Shown here: piece after piece, positions 53,407-62,163 of the stretch
How positions within the stretch are numbered: position 1 is the stretch's first letter
Layout of the letters: each line of letters opens with the position of its first letter
Assembly: GCF_030644225.1 (NCBI RefSeq)
Contig: NZ_CP128650.1
Location: forward strand, 1,126,001 to 1,190,000
DNA length: 64,000 nucleotides
From: Selenomonas dianae
GTDB lineage: Bacteria > Bacillota > Negativicutes > Selenomonadales > Selenomonadaceae
Direction of reading: 5' to 3'
Position numbers and translations under genes: made by a program
Notes under the pieces: generated by a model
What the model saw: the letters and a program-made list of their open reading frames with translations, nothing else
Databases searched by the model: none
What the model was told of the DNA's origin: nothing

Positions 53407-54405
53407 TTAAATAAACAGTGTTACGAATTGATATGTGAGAGCACCCATGACCGCAGTACATGGAATTGTCATCACCCATGCAACAAGCATTTGTTGGGCT
53501 ACACCCCAACGAACGGCATTGATGCGCTTTGCTGCTCCCACCCCCATAATGGAGCCGGAAACAACATGGGTTGTACTTACAGGCAGATGTAAGAGGGTTG
53601 CACCAAATATAATGATGGAAGAATTCAAATCCGCCGCAAATCCGGAAATCGGCTGAAGTTTGAATATCTTTCCACCGATCGTCTTGATGATCCGCCACCC
53701 CCCTACTGCTGTTCCACAAGCCATGGCGGTTGCTGCGAGTACCTTGACATAGGTCGGAACCTCAAATACATCAATATATCCGCCGGCAAGAAGTGCCAGT
53801 GTCATAATACCCATGGATTTTTGTGCATCATTCGATCCATGCGAAAATGCCATTGTCGCCGCTGTTAAAATCTGCATCTTCTTGAATTTACCGTTGATCG
53901 CTGTGGGGCGAAAACGACCAAAGAACCGGAACAAAAGCGTCATGATGACGCAGCCCAATGCCATCCCAACGAGCGGAGAGAGAATCAGGGAAAGAATAAT
54001 TTTACCAATGCCGTAAAAGTTCAGACCGTCCATGCCAGCAGCCGATACCAGTACAGCTCCGATCAATCCACCAATGAGGGCATGGGAACTGCTGGACGGC
54101 AGACCAAAACGCCATGTAATAATGTTCCACACAATAGAGCCGAAGAGCGCTGCAATCAGGATATGCTCATCCACATGGGATGCGGATTTTACAATATCCG
54201 ATCCAATGGTCTTTGCAACCCCCGTGCTATACATTGCACCAAAAAAATTGAGAACAGCCGCCATGATGATTGCGTGCTGCGGATGAATGGCTCGCGTAGA
54301 AACAGAGGTGGCAATCGCATTTGCCGTATCGTGAAATCCATTGATAAAATCGAATAGAAGTGCCAGGAGTATGACCAAGAAGATCAAAAGCTGAAATTCA
54401 GGCAT
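53407..54405 (-). CDS. pit: PiT-family inorganic phosphate transporter
   Basis: Inner-membrane carrier of 332 residues with about ten membrane segments. The two duplicated PiT signatures are visible: FDFINGFHDTANAIATSVSTRAI (about 18-40) and AFSHGSNDAQKSMGIMTLAL (about 192-211), as is WRFGLPSSSSHALIGGLIGAV. It imports phosphate (probably as metal phosphate) driven by ion gradient. It overlaps the DUF47 gene by 8 nt, the usual pit accessory pair. Confidence 0.94.
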   Translation of the reverse strand: MPEFQLLIFLVILLALLFDFINGFHDTANAIATSVSTRAIHPQHAIIMAAVLNFFGAMYSTGVAKTIGSDIVKSASHVDEHILIAALFGSIVWNIITWRFGLPSSSSHALIGGLIGAVLVSAAGMDGLNFYGIGKIILSLILSPLVGMALGCVIMTLLFRFFGRFRPTAINGKFKKMQILTAATMAFSHGSNDAQKSMGIMTLALLAGGYIDVFEVPTYVKVLAATAMACGTAVGGWRIIKTIGGKIFKLQPISGFAADLNSSIIIFGATLLHLPVSTTHVVSGSIMGVGAAKRINAVRWGVAQQMLVAWVMTIPCTAVMGALTYQFVTLFI

Positions 54406-55024
54406 ATTTCATTACCACTCCCCGCAGCATATCCGCAATGAGTTCACAATGATCCAACGTATCCTCTAACTGTTCTAGTACATCTTTCCAACGAATCAGT
54501 TCGATTGGATCTTTTTCATTATCGAATAGATAGGCGACTTCGCTCCGATAGATGAGATCCCCTTCACTTTCATAGCGTTCAATCTTATGCGATGCATCTA
54601 GGATCTGCACTTGATTTTTCCGTATGTTTTCCAGATAGGAAACCGCACGTACAACTTCCTCTGTCGCAGAGATCAGGAGGTTTGTCAAATTAACTGCCCC
54701 CGTCATGGGTTTCCCCATGCGGTACATCTCATATCGCTGCAGGATTCCCTGCAGCAGATCGACACCATCGTCAAGGTTGTTTGCCAAAGCATAGATATCT
54801 TCGCGATCAATCGGTGTGATAAACGTAAGATTCAGCTTGTCGATGATACGGTCATTGACAGCATCTGCTTCATGCTCAATACGGTTGATTTCCTCCACCT
54901 TTACAGCAGCGGAAGTATAATCCTTCATAACGTCATCTAAGACCATTGTTCCTCGTTGAAAATACTTCGCACTTTCCAGAAACAGGTCAAAGAATTCGTC
55001 ATCTTTCTGTTTGAAATTAAACAT
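54398..55024 (-). CDS. DUF47/PhoU-like phosphate transport accessory protein
   Basis: 208-residue, all-helical, acidic protein with PhoU-like repeats (FFDLFLESAKYFQRGTMVLDD, EINRIEHEADAVNDRIIDKLN, LTFITPIDREDIYALANNLDDGVDLLQ). It regulates or stabilises the adjacent Pit carrier. The C-terminal ATG overlap with pit suggests translational coupling. Confidence 0.92.
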   Translation of the reverse strand: MFNFKQKDDEFFDLFLESAKYFQRGTMVLDDVMKDYTSAAVKVEEINRIEHEADAVNDRIIDKLNLTFITPIDREDIYALANNLDDGVDLLQGILQRYEMYRMGKPMTGAVNLTNLLISATEEVVRAVSYLENIRKNQVQILDASHKIERYESEGDLIYRSEVAYLFDNEKDPIELIRWKDVLEQLEDTLDHCELIADMLRGVVMKYA

Positions 55025-55088
55025 AAATCCAGATTCCTCCCTAAGAAGATGTCAATTTGGAGGGATATACACAAAAACCTATAGCACA

Positions 55089-55117
55089 ATAATATCATTA
55101 TTTCAGATTGACAGCAA
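55089..55117 (-). promoter_or_regulatory. Promoter of DUF47-pit
   Basis: Minus-strand TTGCTG (55117-55112), 17-bp spacer, TATTAT (55094-55089). A CTGTCAAT half-site right at the -35 recalls a PhoB half-box but there is no second half, so phosphate regulation is not shown. Confidence 0.5.
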
Positions 55118-55182
55118 GATAAAATTTGAAAAGCCCATATATATCAATTCAATATTTATGCGTCGTTTTCAACAGGAAGATA

Positions 55183-55226
55183 ATATTGTAAAAGAGCAGC
55201 GGTCATACGCTGCTCTTTTACAATAT
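55183..55226 (-). terminator. Terminator after the ABC transporter operon
   Basis: Perfect 19-bp stem (55183-55201 with 55208-55226), 6-nt loop, with the A/T tract built into the arms (AAAAGAGCAGCG / CGCTGCTCTTTT). Confidence 0.88.
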
Positions 55227-55247
55227 GTATGATTATTGAAATGTCAT

Positions 55248-56078
55248 CTAAGCAGGGATTTCCACATCAGGTACAACAATCCGTGGTGCCTTTCCCTTCG
55301 GCAGAAGTGTAAATACAGACGACAGAAGTTTCTGTGTGTATGGATGCTTGGCATGGGCAAGATCCTGTCCATCCAACTGCTCCACAACCTTGCCAAAGTA
55401 CATGACAATGACACGCGTACAGAGACGCGAAACCAATGCCAAATCATGACAAATAAAGAGGATGGTCAAATTGCGTTCCCGTTGAATGCGGACAAGCAAC
55501 TCAACAATCGTCTCCTGAACAGAAACATCCAACGCACTTGTTGCCTCATCGCAGACCAGAATCTCCGGCTCCAATGCCAGAGCGCGTGCAATTCCGACGC
55601 GCTGACGCTGTCCCCCGCTCATATTTGCAGGATAGCGTTCGGCAAATTCCTCGGGCAGATCAACGAGCCGCAGCAGCTCGGCTGCTTTGTCCCGTGCGCT
55701 CCCTTTGAGGAGTCCGAAGTTCCGAAGGGGCTCACAGATGATGTCCTTGATCTTCATCTTCGGGTTAAAGGATGTTGTCGGATCCTGAAACACCATCTGA
55801 ATGTTGCGTCGCATATTGCGGGAATCTTCCCCCGTTAGAGATGTGATTTCCTTCTCCTTGAAGAAAATCTGTCCCTCCGACGGCTTATGCAGCTGCATGA
55901 GCGTACGCACCAGCGTACTCTTGCCACAGCCACTTTCTCCGACAATGCCGAGAATCTCCCCGCGATATACAGGAAATGTCACATCGTTACATGCCGTAAG
56001 CACCTTGCCGTCCTCAAGGGGGAAGCGTTTGGTGATATGCTCGATGCGCAGGATCTCCTCACGCGCCGACTGACTCAT
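55248..56078 (-). CDS. ABC transporter ATP-binding protein, OppF/NikE type
   Basis: Second ATPase of a peptide/metal importer, about 276 residues from the ATG at 56078, which follows GGAGGAG. The longer reading from 56180 adds 34 residues inside the preceding gene. Walker A VGESGCGKSTL, Q-loop MVFQDPTTSFNPKM, signature MSGGQRQRVGIARAL, and Walker B ILVCDEATSALDVSV are intact. It overlaps the OppD-like gene by 20 nt. Confidence 0.92.
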   Translation of the reverse strand: MSQSAREEILRIEHITKRFPLEDGKVLTACNDVTFPVYRGEILGIVGESGCGKSTLVRTLMQLHKPSEGQIFFKEKEITSLTGEDSRNMRRNIQMVFQDPTTSFNPKMKIKDIICEPLRNFGLLKGSARDKAAELLRLVDLPEEFAERYPANMSGGQRQRVGIARALALEPEILVCDEATSALDVSVQETIVELLVRIQRERNLTILFICHDLALVSRLCTRVIVMYFGKVVEQLDGQDLAHAKHPYTQKLLSSVFTLLPKGKAPRIVVPDVEIPA

Positions 56079-56856
56079 AACGTTCTCCTCCAATCTGCGG
56101 TACGGCACGCAGAAGTTTCTTGGTATAGTCCTTCTGTGCGTGCTCAATGATTTCCTCGGCAGTACCATGTTCGACCACATTGCCGTTCTGCATGACCATG
56201 ATCTGATCCGACATATAGGCAGCTACACCGAGATTGTGCGTCACCATAATAATGGACGTACCGTCCTTTTTGCAAATATCCATCATTTCGTTGACGACCT
56301 GTGCTTGTGTTGTTACATCCAATGCCGAGGTCGGTTCATCGGCAAGCAGAAGTGTAGGCTTGAAGAACATCGCCATCGCGACACCGACACGCTGACGCAT
56401 ACCGCCGGAAAGTTCGAACGGAAAGCTCTTCATCACATTCTTTGGGTCCGAAAGGTGCATACGCGCAAGCATATCCTGTGCCTGTGCTGCAGCCTCCTTT
56501 GCTCCAATCGAATCATGCGTCCGGATGTACTCGACAAACTGTTCACCAATCGTACGAATCGGATCCATCATGCTGCCACTGTCTTGAAAGATCATGGCAG
56601 CGGTTTTTCCGCTGACGTGACGCCATTCCTCGGCACTGCACTTCGTCATGTCTTTCCCGTCATAGAGGATCTCCCCCGCCGTGACCCTGCCGACATGAGG
56701 CAGACAGCCAAGCATCGCCCGAATGACGGTGGTCTTGCCGCTGCCGCTTTCGCCGACAATGGTCAGAACCTCACCATCTTTAAGAGTGAAGTCCACACCG
56801 TGCACCATTTCCGTGCCTTCGTATGCGATTTTAAGTCCTCGCACCTCAATCAACAT
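56059..56856 (-). CDS. ABC transporter ATP-binding protein, OppD/NikD type
   Basis: First ATPase, 265 residues. Walker A VGESGSGKTTV (about 36-46), the conserved MIFQDSGSMMDPIRTIGEQ, signature ELSGGMRQRVGVAMAM and Walker B LLLADEPTSALDVT. It carries the usual C-terminal extension only in part. Lies 18 nt after the substrate-binding protein gene. Confidence 0.92.
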   Translation of the reverse strand: MLIEVRGLKIAYEGTEMVHGVDFTLKDGEVLTIVGESGSGKTTVIRAMLGCLPHVGRVTAGEILYDGKDMTKCSAEEWRHVSGKTAAMIFQDSGSMMDPIRTIGEQFVEYIRTHDSIGAKEAAAQAQDMLARMHLSDPKNVMKSFPFELSGGMRQRVGVAMAMFFKPTLLLADEPTSALDVTTQAQVVNEMMDICKKDGTSIIMVTHNLGVAAYMSDQIMVMQNGNVVEHGTAEEIIEHAQKDYTKKLLRAVPQIGGERYESVGA

Positions 56857-56874
56857 TCGGGCATCTCCTCCTTA

Positions 56875-58443
56875 TCAGTTCGCGGGCTTGATCTTGTTCG
56901 TGATCCAATAGTAGTCCGCCGGGTGCATGATGGCACCTGTGATCTTTGTCGAGCTGACGATGTTCGTCTCCGGATAGCCAAGGAACAGCCCTGCTGCATC
57001 GTTGAGCAGGATCTGCTGCATATCGATCATGATCTGACGGCGCTTTGCAGGATCAAACTCGACGGCAAGTTCCGCGCACTTCGCATCGTACGCAGGATTA
57101 CTGTAGCCGGAGCCGTTCTGCGGGTTATCTCCGTTTACATTCGTACGCCAATACCAGTTGAGATAAATCTCAGGATCACCCGTGTTTGCCGTAGTAATGT
57201 TCGAAATCAGCAGGTCATAATCGCCGCTGATACCGATCTTGTCAAGCAGGTTGTAGTCCACCGGCTTGATCTTGACATCAATGCCGACCTTCTTGGCATC
57301 TGCCTGCACTGCCTCTGCGTAGATCGGAAGCTCTGCACGGCTGTTGTAGATGATAAAGTCAACAGACAGTGGCTTGCCGTCCTTATCGCGGATGCCATCT
57401 CCGTCGGTATCCTTCCACCCTGCCTCATCGAGGAGCTTATTTGCACGATCCACATTGTAGGCATTCGGATCGGTCAGCTGATCGAAACCATAGTCGAGGG
57501 ACGGCGGAACCGGAGCCTTGCCCGGAATAAAGGTTCCCTTCAGGATGACCTCGTTATATGCCTTACGATCCGTCATGGAGATAAACGCTGCGCGTACCTT
57601 CGGGTCGCCGAGAACCCCCTTCGTATTGATGCGTGCGAGAACGGTACGCAGAGATGAAATACGGTCGATGTGGAATTTCGCATTGTCATTGAAAAGTCCA
57701 ATATCGCCCGCCGCAATGTTAACAGCCATATCGACTTCGCCCGACTGGAGCGCCATCGCACGCGTATTCGGATCATCAATGGACGGAATTTCGACCGTCT
57801 CATACGGAACTTCCCCATCCCAATAGTTCGGGTTCTTTTTCATGACTGCTTTTTCCTTCACGAAGGATTCACAGACATAGGGACCTGTGCAGATGGGCCC
57901 CTGCTTGGCGAAATCACGCTCCCCTTCACTCGACACATCGACGATAAGGAACAGCGGGTCAGCAAGGAATCCCGGCATACTCGGCGACGGCTTTTCCGTC
58001 TTAATGGTCAACGTTTGACCATCCGCCTTCATCTCTGTGTACTTGAAGAACGTCTCTGCGCGATTGTTCTTCTTGAACGAACGCTCAAGGGAGGCTTTGA
58101 CTGCCTCTGCCGTCAGCGGTTTACCGTTCGAGAACTTGACGTTGTCACGAATCTTGAACGTCCATGTCAGCTTGTCATCGCCGATCTTCCAACTCTCGGC
58201 AAGCCATGGTGTTGGGTTCATCTTCTCGTCGAACTTGACGAGCGTCTCCCCCATGCCGTAACGCATAACAACCCAGCTGAAGTAGTTCTCGGTCGGCTCA
58301 AGCGTGTCCGCAAAGTTCGTTACACCGACCTTGAGTGTCGTCTTGTCCCCTGCGGACTGACTTCCGCCGCCGCATCCCGTAAGAAGTGCTGCGGTCATAC
58401 AGCCGGTCAGCAGTACGCCCACCCATCGTTTGAGTTTACCCAT
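56875..58443 (-). CDS. Family-5 extracellular solute-binding lipoprotein (NikA/DppA type)
   Basis: 522 residues with a signal peptide and lipobox LLTGC (C24), so it is anchored in the envelope. Family features are LKVGVTNFADTLEPTENYFSW, LAESWKIGDDKLTWTFKIRDNVKFSNGKPLTAEAVKASLE and the peptide-binding core. Family-5 proteins bind peptides, nickel-chelates or other metal chelates. Because the operon is behind a cobalamin riboswitch, cobalt or a cobalt chelate is the most likely cargo (inference). No His-rich tract or metal motif decides this by itself. Confidence 0.85.
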   Translation of the reverse strand: MGKLKRWVGVLLTGCMTAALLTGCGGGSQSAGDKTTLKVGVTNFADTLEPTENYFSWVVMRYGMGETLVKFDEKMNPTPWLAESWKIGDDKLTWTFKIRDNVKFSNGKPLTAEAVKASLERSFKKNNRAETFFKYTEMKADGQTLTIKTEKPSPSMPGFLADPLFLIVDVSSEGERDFAKQGPICTGPYVCESFVKEKAVMKKNPNYWDGEVPYETVEIPSIDDPNTRAMALQSGEVDMAVNIAAGDIGLFNDNAKFHIDRISSLRTVLARINTKGVLGDPKVRAAFISMTDRKAYNEVILKGTFIPGKAPVPPSLDYGFDQLTDPNAYNVDRANKLLDEAGWKDTDGDGIRDKDGKPLSVDFIIYNSRAELPIYAEAVQADAKKVGIDVKIKPVDYNLLDKIGISGDYDLLISNITTANTGDPEIYLNWYWRTNVNGDNPQNGSGYSNPAYDAKCAELAVEFDPAKRRQIMIDMQQILLNDAAGLFLGYPETNIVSSTKITGAIMHPADYYWITNKIKPAN

Positions 58444-58456
58444 CTGTTTTCCTCCT

Positions 58457-59269
58457 TTAATTTGCCTTGCGCGGATCCATGATGTCCCGCAAACTATCTC
58501 CCCAGAGATTAAAGACTGCGACTACGGATGCAATCGCAAGTCCCGGGAAAATCATAAGCCACGGCGCTGTCTGAATCAGCTGCCGTCCCTCGTTCAGCAT
58601 GAGCCCCCATTCCGGTGTCGGCGGCTGTGCCCCAAACCCGAGGAAGGAGAGCCCCGCGAGCTCCATCATCAGTGCGCCGATATCAAGTGCCGCTGTAACG
58701 ATGATGATCGGAATGATATTCGGCAGAATATGTCGGCGAATCATATCAATCGGACGTGTCCCGCTGGTAATTGCTGCAGACAGATAGTCCTGCTGCTTGA
58801 CCTTGAGTGTCAGACTGCGGGCAAGACGTGCATATTTCGTCCATCCGACGATGACGACGGCGAGGACTGCGTTGACTGCACTGCCGCCGAGCACACCTGC
58901 GATTGCAATCGCAAGGACAATGCCCGGGAAGGCAAGAAACACATCGGTAAGGCGCATGATAACGTTGTCCACCTTGCCGCCGATGTATGCAGAGATAACA
59001 CCGATCAATGTACCCATTCCACCGGAAATAACGACAACGATCAGAGCCATTGTAATGGAGATACGTGCGCCATAGAGGATGCGTGTAAAGATGTCACGTC
59101 CCAGCTTATCCGTGCCGAAATAATGTTCGGCAGAAGGCGGAAGAAGCGAGTTCTGAATCTGCGACGTATACGGATCGTATGGTGAAATCAAGGGAGCACA
59201 GATGGCGACGAGCACGATCAACAGGATAATTCCCGTATATAGACGAAAGAGCAGTTGATCCCGCGTCAT
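58457..59269 (-). CDS. ABC transporter permease, DppC/NikC type
   Basis: 270 residues with about six membrane segments. The EAA-like loop is KQQDYLSAAITSGTRPIDMIRRHILPN (about 167-195). The N terminus has the DppC domain ICAPLISPYDPYTSQIQNSLLPPSAEHYFGTDKLGRDIFTRILYGARIS. It overlaps the DppB gene by 4 nt. Confidence 0.92.
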   Translation of the reverse strand: MTRDQLLFRLYTGIILLIVLVAICAPLISPYDPYTSQIQNSLLPPSAEHYFGTDKLGRDIFTRILYGARISITMALIVVVISGGMGTLIGVISAYIGGKVDNVIMRLTDVFLAFPGIVLAIAIAGVLGGSAVNAVLAVVIVGWTKYARLARSLTLKVKQQDYLSAAITSGTRPIDMIRRHILPNIIPIIIVTAALDIGALMMELAGLSFLGFGAQPPTPEWGLMLNEGRQLIQTAPWLMIFPGLAIASVVAVFNLWGDSLRDIMDPRKAN

Positions 59270-60210
59270 GACTTCGCCCCCTTTCTGAGTCTTGGATCAA
59301 GATAGTTGTAGGATATATCAACGATCAGATTGACAAACATGTAGAGCGTTGCAATCCACAGGACAAATCCCTGGAGGAGTGGATAGTCACGCATCTCAAT
59401 CGCACGAACGGCGACACGTCCGATGCCGGGCCACGAGAATACGATCTCAATGACGGCAACGCCGCCGAGCAGCCAGCCAATCGCAAGACCAAGTAAGGTG
59501 ATGAGTGGCAGGAAGGCATTTGGCAGAACGTGACGCAGGAGAATCCGTGACATGGACATACCGCGCGCCTTGAGTCCCGTGACATAGTCCTGTCCAAGTT
59601 CTTCGAGCACTGCCGTACGCACCTGACGAGTGTACTTGGATGAGAGCAGGATAGCCAGTGTAAATGCGGGAAGTACCATACGATCAAAGGAAACCTCGCC
59701 GCCCGCAATCGGAAACAACCCCAATTTCAGCCCGAACACATAGAGCAGGATAAGCCCGACCCAGAAGCTCGGCATGGAAACCCCGAGAAAAGTAAAGCAT
59801 CGGATGATCTGATCCGGAAGCCGGTTGCGGTAGATTGCCGATATGACCCCCGCAGGCAGTGAGATCAGCAGCATCATGATAACGGCTGTCCCCGCCAGAA
59901 GGAGGGTACCCGGAAGATTCTGCAGGAGTTTTTCCTGCACGGGCATCTTTGCCGAGTAGGAGCGTCCCATATCTCCATGGACAACACCGCTCAGCCAGCT
60001 AAAATACTGTTCGTGAAACGGTCGATCCAACCCCAACTCGTGCCTCGTCTGCTCAATGGTTTCCTGGGATACAATGGTATCTCCTGTTTCGAGGATTGCA
60101 TCCACAGGATCGCCCGGGGCAATAAAGGTCAGACTGAACGTCAAAAAACTGACGCCCAATAATGTGATGACCATTTGCACCAGACGCATCAAGATTGCTT
60201 TTGCACTCAA
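59266..60210 (-). CDS. ABC transporter permease, DppB/NikB type
   Basis: 314 residues with six membrane segments and the EAA loop EELGQDYVTGLKARGMSMSRILLRHVLPNAF (about 204-234). The N terminus has FLTFSLTFIAPGDPVDAIL. First gene of the five-gene operon dppB-dppC-SBP-oppD-oppF-like, immediately downstream of a terminator hairpin and the cobalamin riboswitch. Confidence 0.92.
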   Translation of the reverse strand: MSAKAILMRLVQMVITLLGVSFLTFSLTFIAPGDPVDAILETGDTIVSQETIEQTRHELGLDRPFHEQYFSWLSGVVHGDMGRSYSAKMPVQEKLLQNLPGTLLLAGTAVIMMLLISLPAGVISAIYRNRLPDQIIRCFTFLGVSMPSFWVGLILLYVFGLKLGLFPIAGGEVSFDRMVLPAFTLAILLSSKYTRQVRTAVLEELGQDYVTGLKARGMSMSRILLRHVLPNAFLPLITLLGLAIGWLLGGVAVIEIVFSWPGIGRVAVRAIEMRDYPLLQGFVLWIATLYMFVNLIVDISYNYLDPRLRKGAKS

Positions 60211-60230
60211 CTCCCCAACTCCTTTTACAG

Positions 60231-60265
60231 AAAATAAAAAACGTCTGCCTCAAAAGAGGAAGACG
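60231..60265 (-). terminator. Riboswitch-associated terminator
   Basis: Stem CGTCTTCCTC / GAGGCAGACG on the minus strand (60265-60256 and 60251-60242, one mismatch) with a TTTT loop, followed by TTTTTTATTTT. It lies between the riboswitch and the first gene, so cobalamin binding can act by premature termination. Confidence 0.85.
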
Positions 60266-60331
60266 GTGAAATGCATACAAAAACTTTAGCATCCATCTCC
60301 CCATCTCTCGTGAGTCCATCAATGAATCTTA

Positions 60332-60541
60332 TTGCGAGCAGGCTTTCCGGCTCATAGATCAGCGTGTTCTTCCGCCTTCCCGAGATTTCTTACTCCCAGT
60401 GACTTTACAGGCACAGGCTCTGCGCCTGTGGAAGAACACTCCCTATTTACGGCTGCGGGACAGCATGGGCATCGCACCCATTTTCCTCTTATCGCACAAC
60501 AGATGTCTCACACAGGAGATTTCCTGTTGACACTCGCAACG
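60332..60541 (-). ncRNA. Cobalamin riboswitch
   Basis: The minus strand carries the conserved core in order: GGGTGCGATGCCCATGCTG, TCCCGCAGCCGTAAATAGG, GTCACTGGGAGTAAG, TCGGGAAGGCGG and GCCGGAAAGCCTGC, closed by P1 arms TTGCGAG (60539-60533) and CTCGCAA (60338-60332). Adenosylcobalamin-type aptamers turn off downstream genes when B12 is plentiful. Here it controls the metal/peptide-type ABC transporter. Confidence 0.92.
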
Positions 60542-60573
60542 TATTTTATTCAGTTTTTAATACATCTTAACGT

Positions 60574-60602
60574 AGTATATCCATATCAGATATACTTGTC
60601 AA
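60574..60602 (-). promoter_or_regulatory. Promoter of the cobalamin-riboswitch ABC operon
   Basis: Minus-strand consensus TTGACA (60602-60597), 17-bp spacer, TATACT (60579-60574). Start expected near 60567, giving a leader of about 355 nt that includes riboswitch and terminator. Confidence 0.8.
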
Positions 60603-60669
60603 GACATTTATTTCAGATTATTTTGTTGGGCTAGTCAATAAGTCCTTTCAAAGCTGTTTTCATTCATTT

Positions 60670-62007
60670 TCAGCATAGGTGCAATGAACCATTGTCATTC
60701 TTCGTCTGATATACTCTGCGTAGAAGAAGGGCGGCACAGGCAGCACGCATGGTCTGATCCAAAACCAGCGACATCCATGCTCCCTCAAGTCCCATATTGA
60801 GTTCGTAAAGGAATATATACGTGATGATGGGTCGAAGCACCGTAATACTCACAAAGGAATATGCTGCTACCTGTGTTGTTTTTCCACTGGCGCGCAGAAT
60901 TCCGGCGCAGACCATCTGATATGCCTCCGGAAAACTCACAATGGCGACGTATGCGATAATCAAACTGCCAAGAGGCATAAGGGCCGAATCGTGAGCATAG
61001 ATACCAAAGATCTCCTCACGCAGAAGAAAGGTTATGAGAAATGCCGCAGCGGAAAAAATCAAGCTCCAACGCATTCCCCTCCAGAGATAGCATCTCCACT
61101 CATCCTGCTTATGTATGTCACGATTGTGTCCTGCGAGAACCGTGCTTGCCTTTCCCATACCATTGCAAAAACTATAATAGAAATCGCAGAAATTCATCGC
61201 AATCGCGTGTACAGCGTATGGGATCGTTCCGAGTTCGGCAACCATGCGCGTATAGACGACCATACCGATGCGCTCAAAGCCCTGCTCACTGAAGATGCCG
61301 CCGAATACGCCGAGAAATTCGCTGAGGTATTCTCGTGTTAAACGATAATTCCCCTGACTGAATATTCCCCACGTGTACAAGATCTGTACGGTCAAAATCA
61401 ATGACCATACAGCTCCGCCCACCGTTCCGAGCGCTGCACCAAGCACCCCAAGTGCCGGAAATGGTCCAAGCCCAAAGATCAGAAGTGCGTTAAGCACAAC
61501 GTTAACGACGTTGCCCTGTATATTGATGGACAGAACACGCATGGATTCTCCGCGTCCAAACATCACCGCCTGCATGAGTGTGGTGACGGACGTAAGAAAG
61601 ACGGCAGGAAGTGTCCAAAGTCCATAGGTCATTGCATCGGCGAGATAGTCCTGCTGCGCTCCCATCCAGAGAAGAATGGAATCGAGACAGATAAAGAAGC
61701 CGATGTGTGCAAGTCCCAAGAAAACAATGACCAAGACCATTGTCTTTTTGAGAATATCGCCGTATGTATTGTGTTGATCCCGTCCGAAACGTTCCGCAAT
61801 CAATATGGTCACCGCTGCGGCAACAGAGCGTGCAACGGTGAGGAGCATCATGCGCGGCTGCGTAAAGATGCTGACGGCAGCAATCGCAGCTGTTCCCAAT
61901 GTTCCGACCATGATAATGTCTGCATTGCTCAGAAAAATCATGAGGACACCCTCAAGTGCGGCAGGCAGTCCGATCCGCAGGTAACTTTTATCGTAGGATG
62001 TCAGCAT
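60670..62007 (-). CDS. MATE-family efflux transporter
   Basis: 445 residues, about 12 membrane segments. The MATE fold is recognisable from SYLRIGLPAALEGVLMIFLSNADIIMVGTLGTAAIAAVSI and the internal duplicate GFERIGMVVYTRMVAELGTIPYAVHAIAMN. Exports cationic compounds against an ion gradient; substrate unknown. Start ATG at 62007 (AGGGAG eight bases upstream) is better than the GTG at 62010. Its promoter contains a Fur-like palindrome, suggesting an iron-linked substrate such as a siderophore (inference). Confidence 0.9.
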   Translation of the reverse strand: MLTSYDKSYLRIGLPAALEGVLMIFLSNADIIMVGTLGTAAIAAVSIFTQPRMMLLTVARSVAAAVTILIAERFGRDQHNTYGDILKKTMVLVIVFLGLAHIGFFICLDSILLWMGAQQDYLADAMTYGLWTLPAVFLTSVTTLMQAVMFGRGESMRVLSINIQGNVVNVVLNALLIFGLGPFPALGVLGAALGTVGGAVWSLILTVQILYTWGIFSQGNYRLTREYLSEFLGVFGGIFSEQGFERIGMVVYTRMVAELGTIPYAVHAIAMNFCDFYYSFCNGMGKASTVLAGHNRDIHKQDEWRCYLWRGMRWSLIFSAAAFLITFLLREEIFGIYAHDSALMPLGSLIIAYVAIVSFPEAYQMVCAGILRASGKTTQVAAYSFVSITVLRPIITYIFLYELNMGLEGAWMSLVLDQTMRAACAALLLRRVYQTKNDNGSLHLC

Positions 62008-62046
62008 CACATCATCTCCCTATTTATCCCCATATTCCAATTCAAC

Positions 62047-62076
62047 AAACTACCACAGAATGATAATTCTTGTCAA
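62047..62076 (-). promoter_or_regulatory. MATE promoter with Fur-like box
   Basis: Minus-strand TTGACA (62076-62071), 18-bp spacer, TAGTTT (62052-62047). The box TGATAATTCTTGTCA (62061-62075, plus strand) matches the Fur/PerR 7-1-7 palindrome TGATAATnATTATCA in 12 of 14 positions and spans the -35 and spacer. Confidence 0.55.
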
Positions 62077-62115
62077 TGATATGTGAATATGACTGGACAA
62101 ATCGGCGGTAAACAC

Positions 62116-62156
62116 AAAAAATCGGGGAACCGAAAGATAACGGCATCCCCGATTTT
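62116..62156 (-). terminator. Terminator after purD
   Basis: Long hairpin with outer arms AAAATCGGGG / CCCCGATTTT (62117-62126, 62147-62156), inner CCG/CGG pairs and a T-run on the minus strand. It starts 8 bp past the purD stop. Confidence 0.85.
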
Positions 62157-62163
62157 GAAATCA

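Noticed and set aside
55095-55117. PhoB box before DUF47-pit
   Set aside because: Only one half-site (CTGTCAAT) is present, so phosphate-starvation control cannot be claimed.
56140-57657. Plus-strand frame of 505 codons opposite the binding-protein and ATPase genes
   Set aside because: Antisense shadow; His/Arg/Cys-rich, no domain motifs, and it crosses two genes and their junction.
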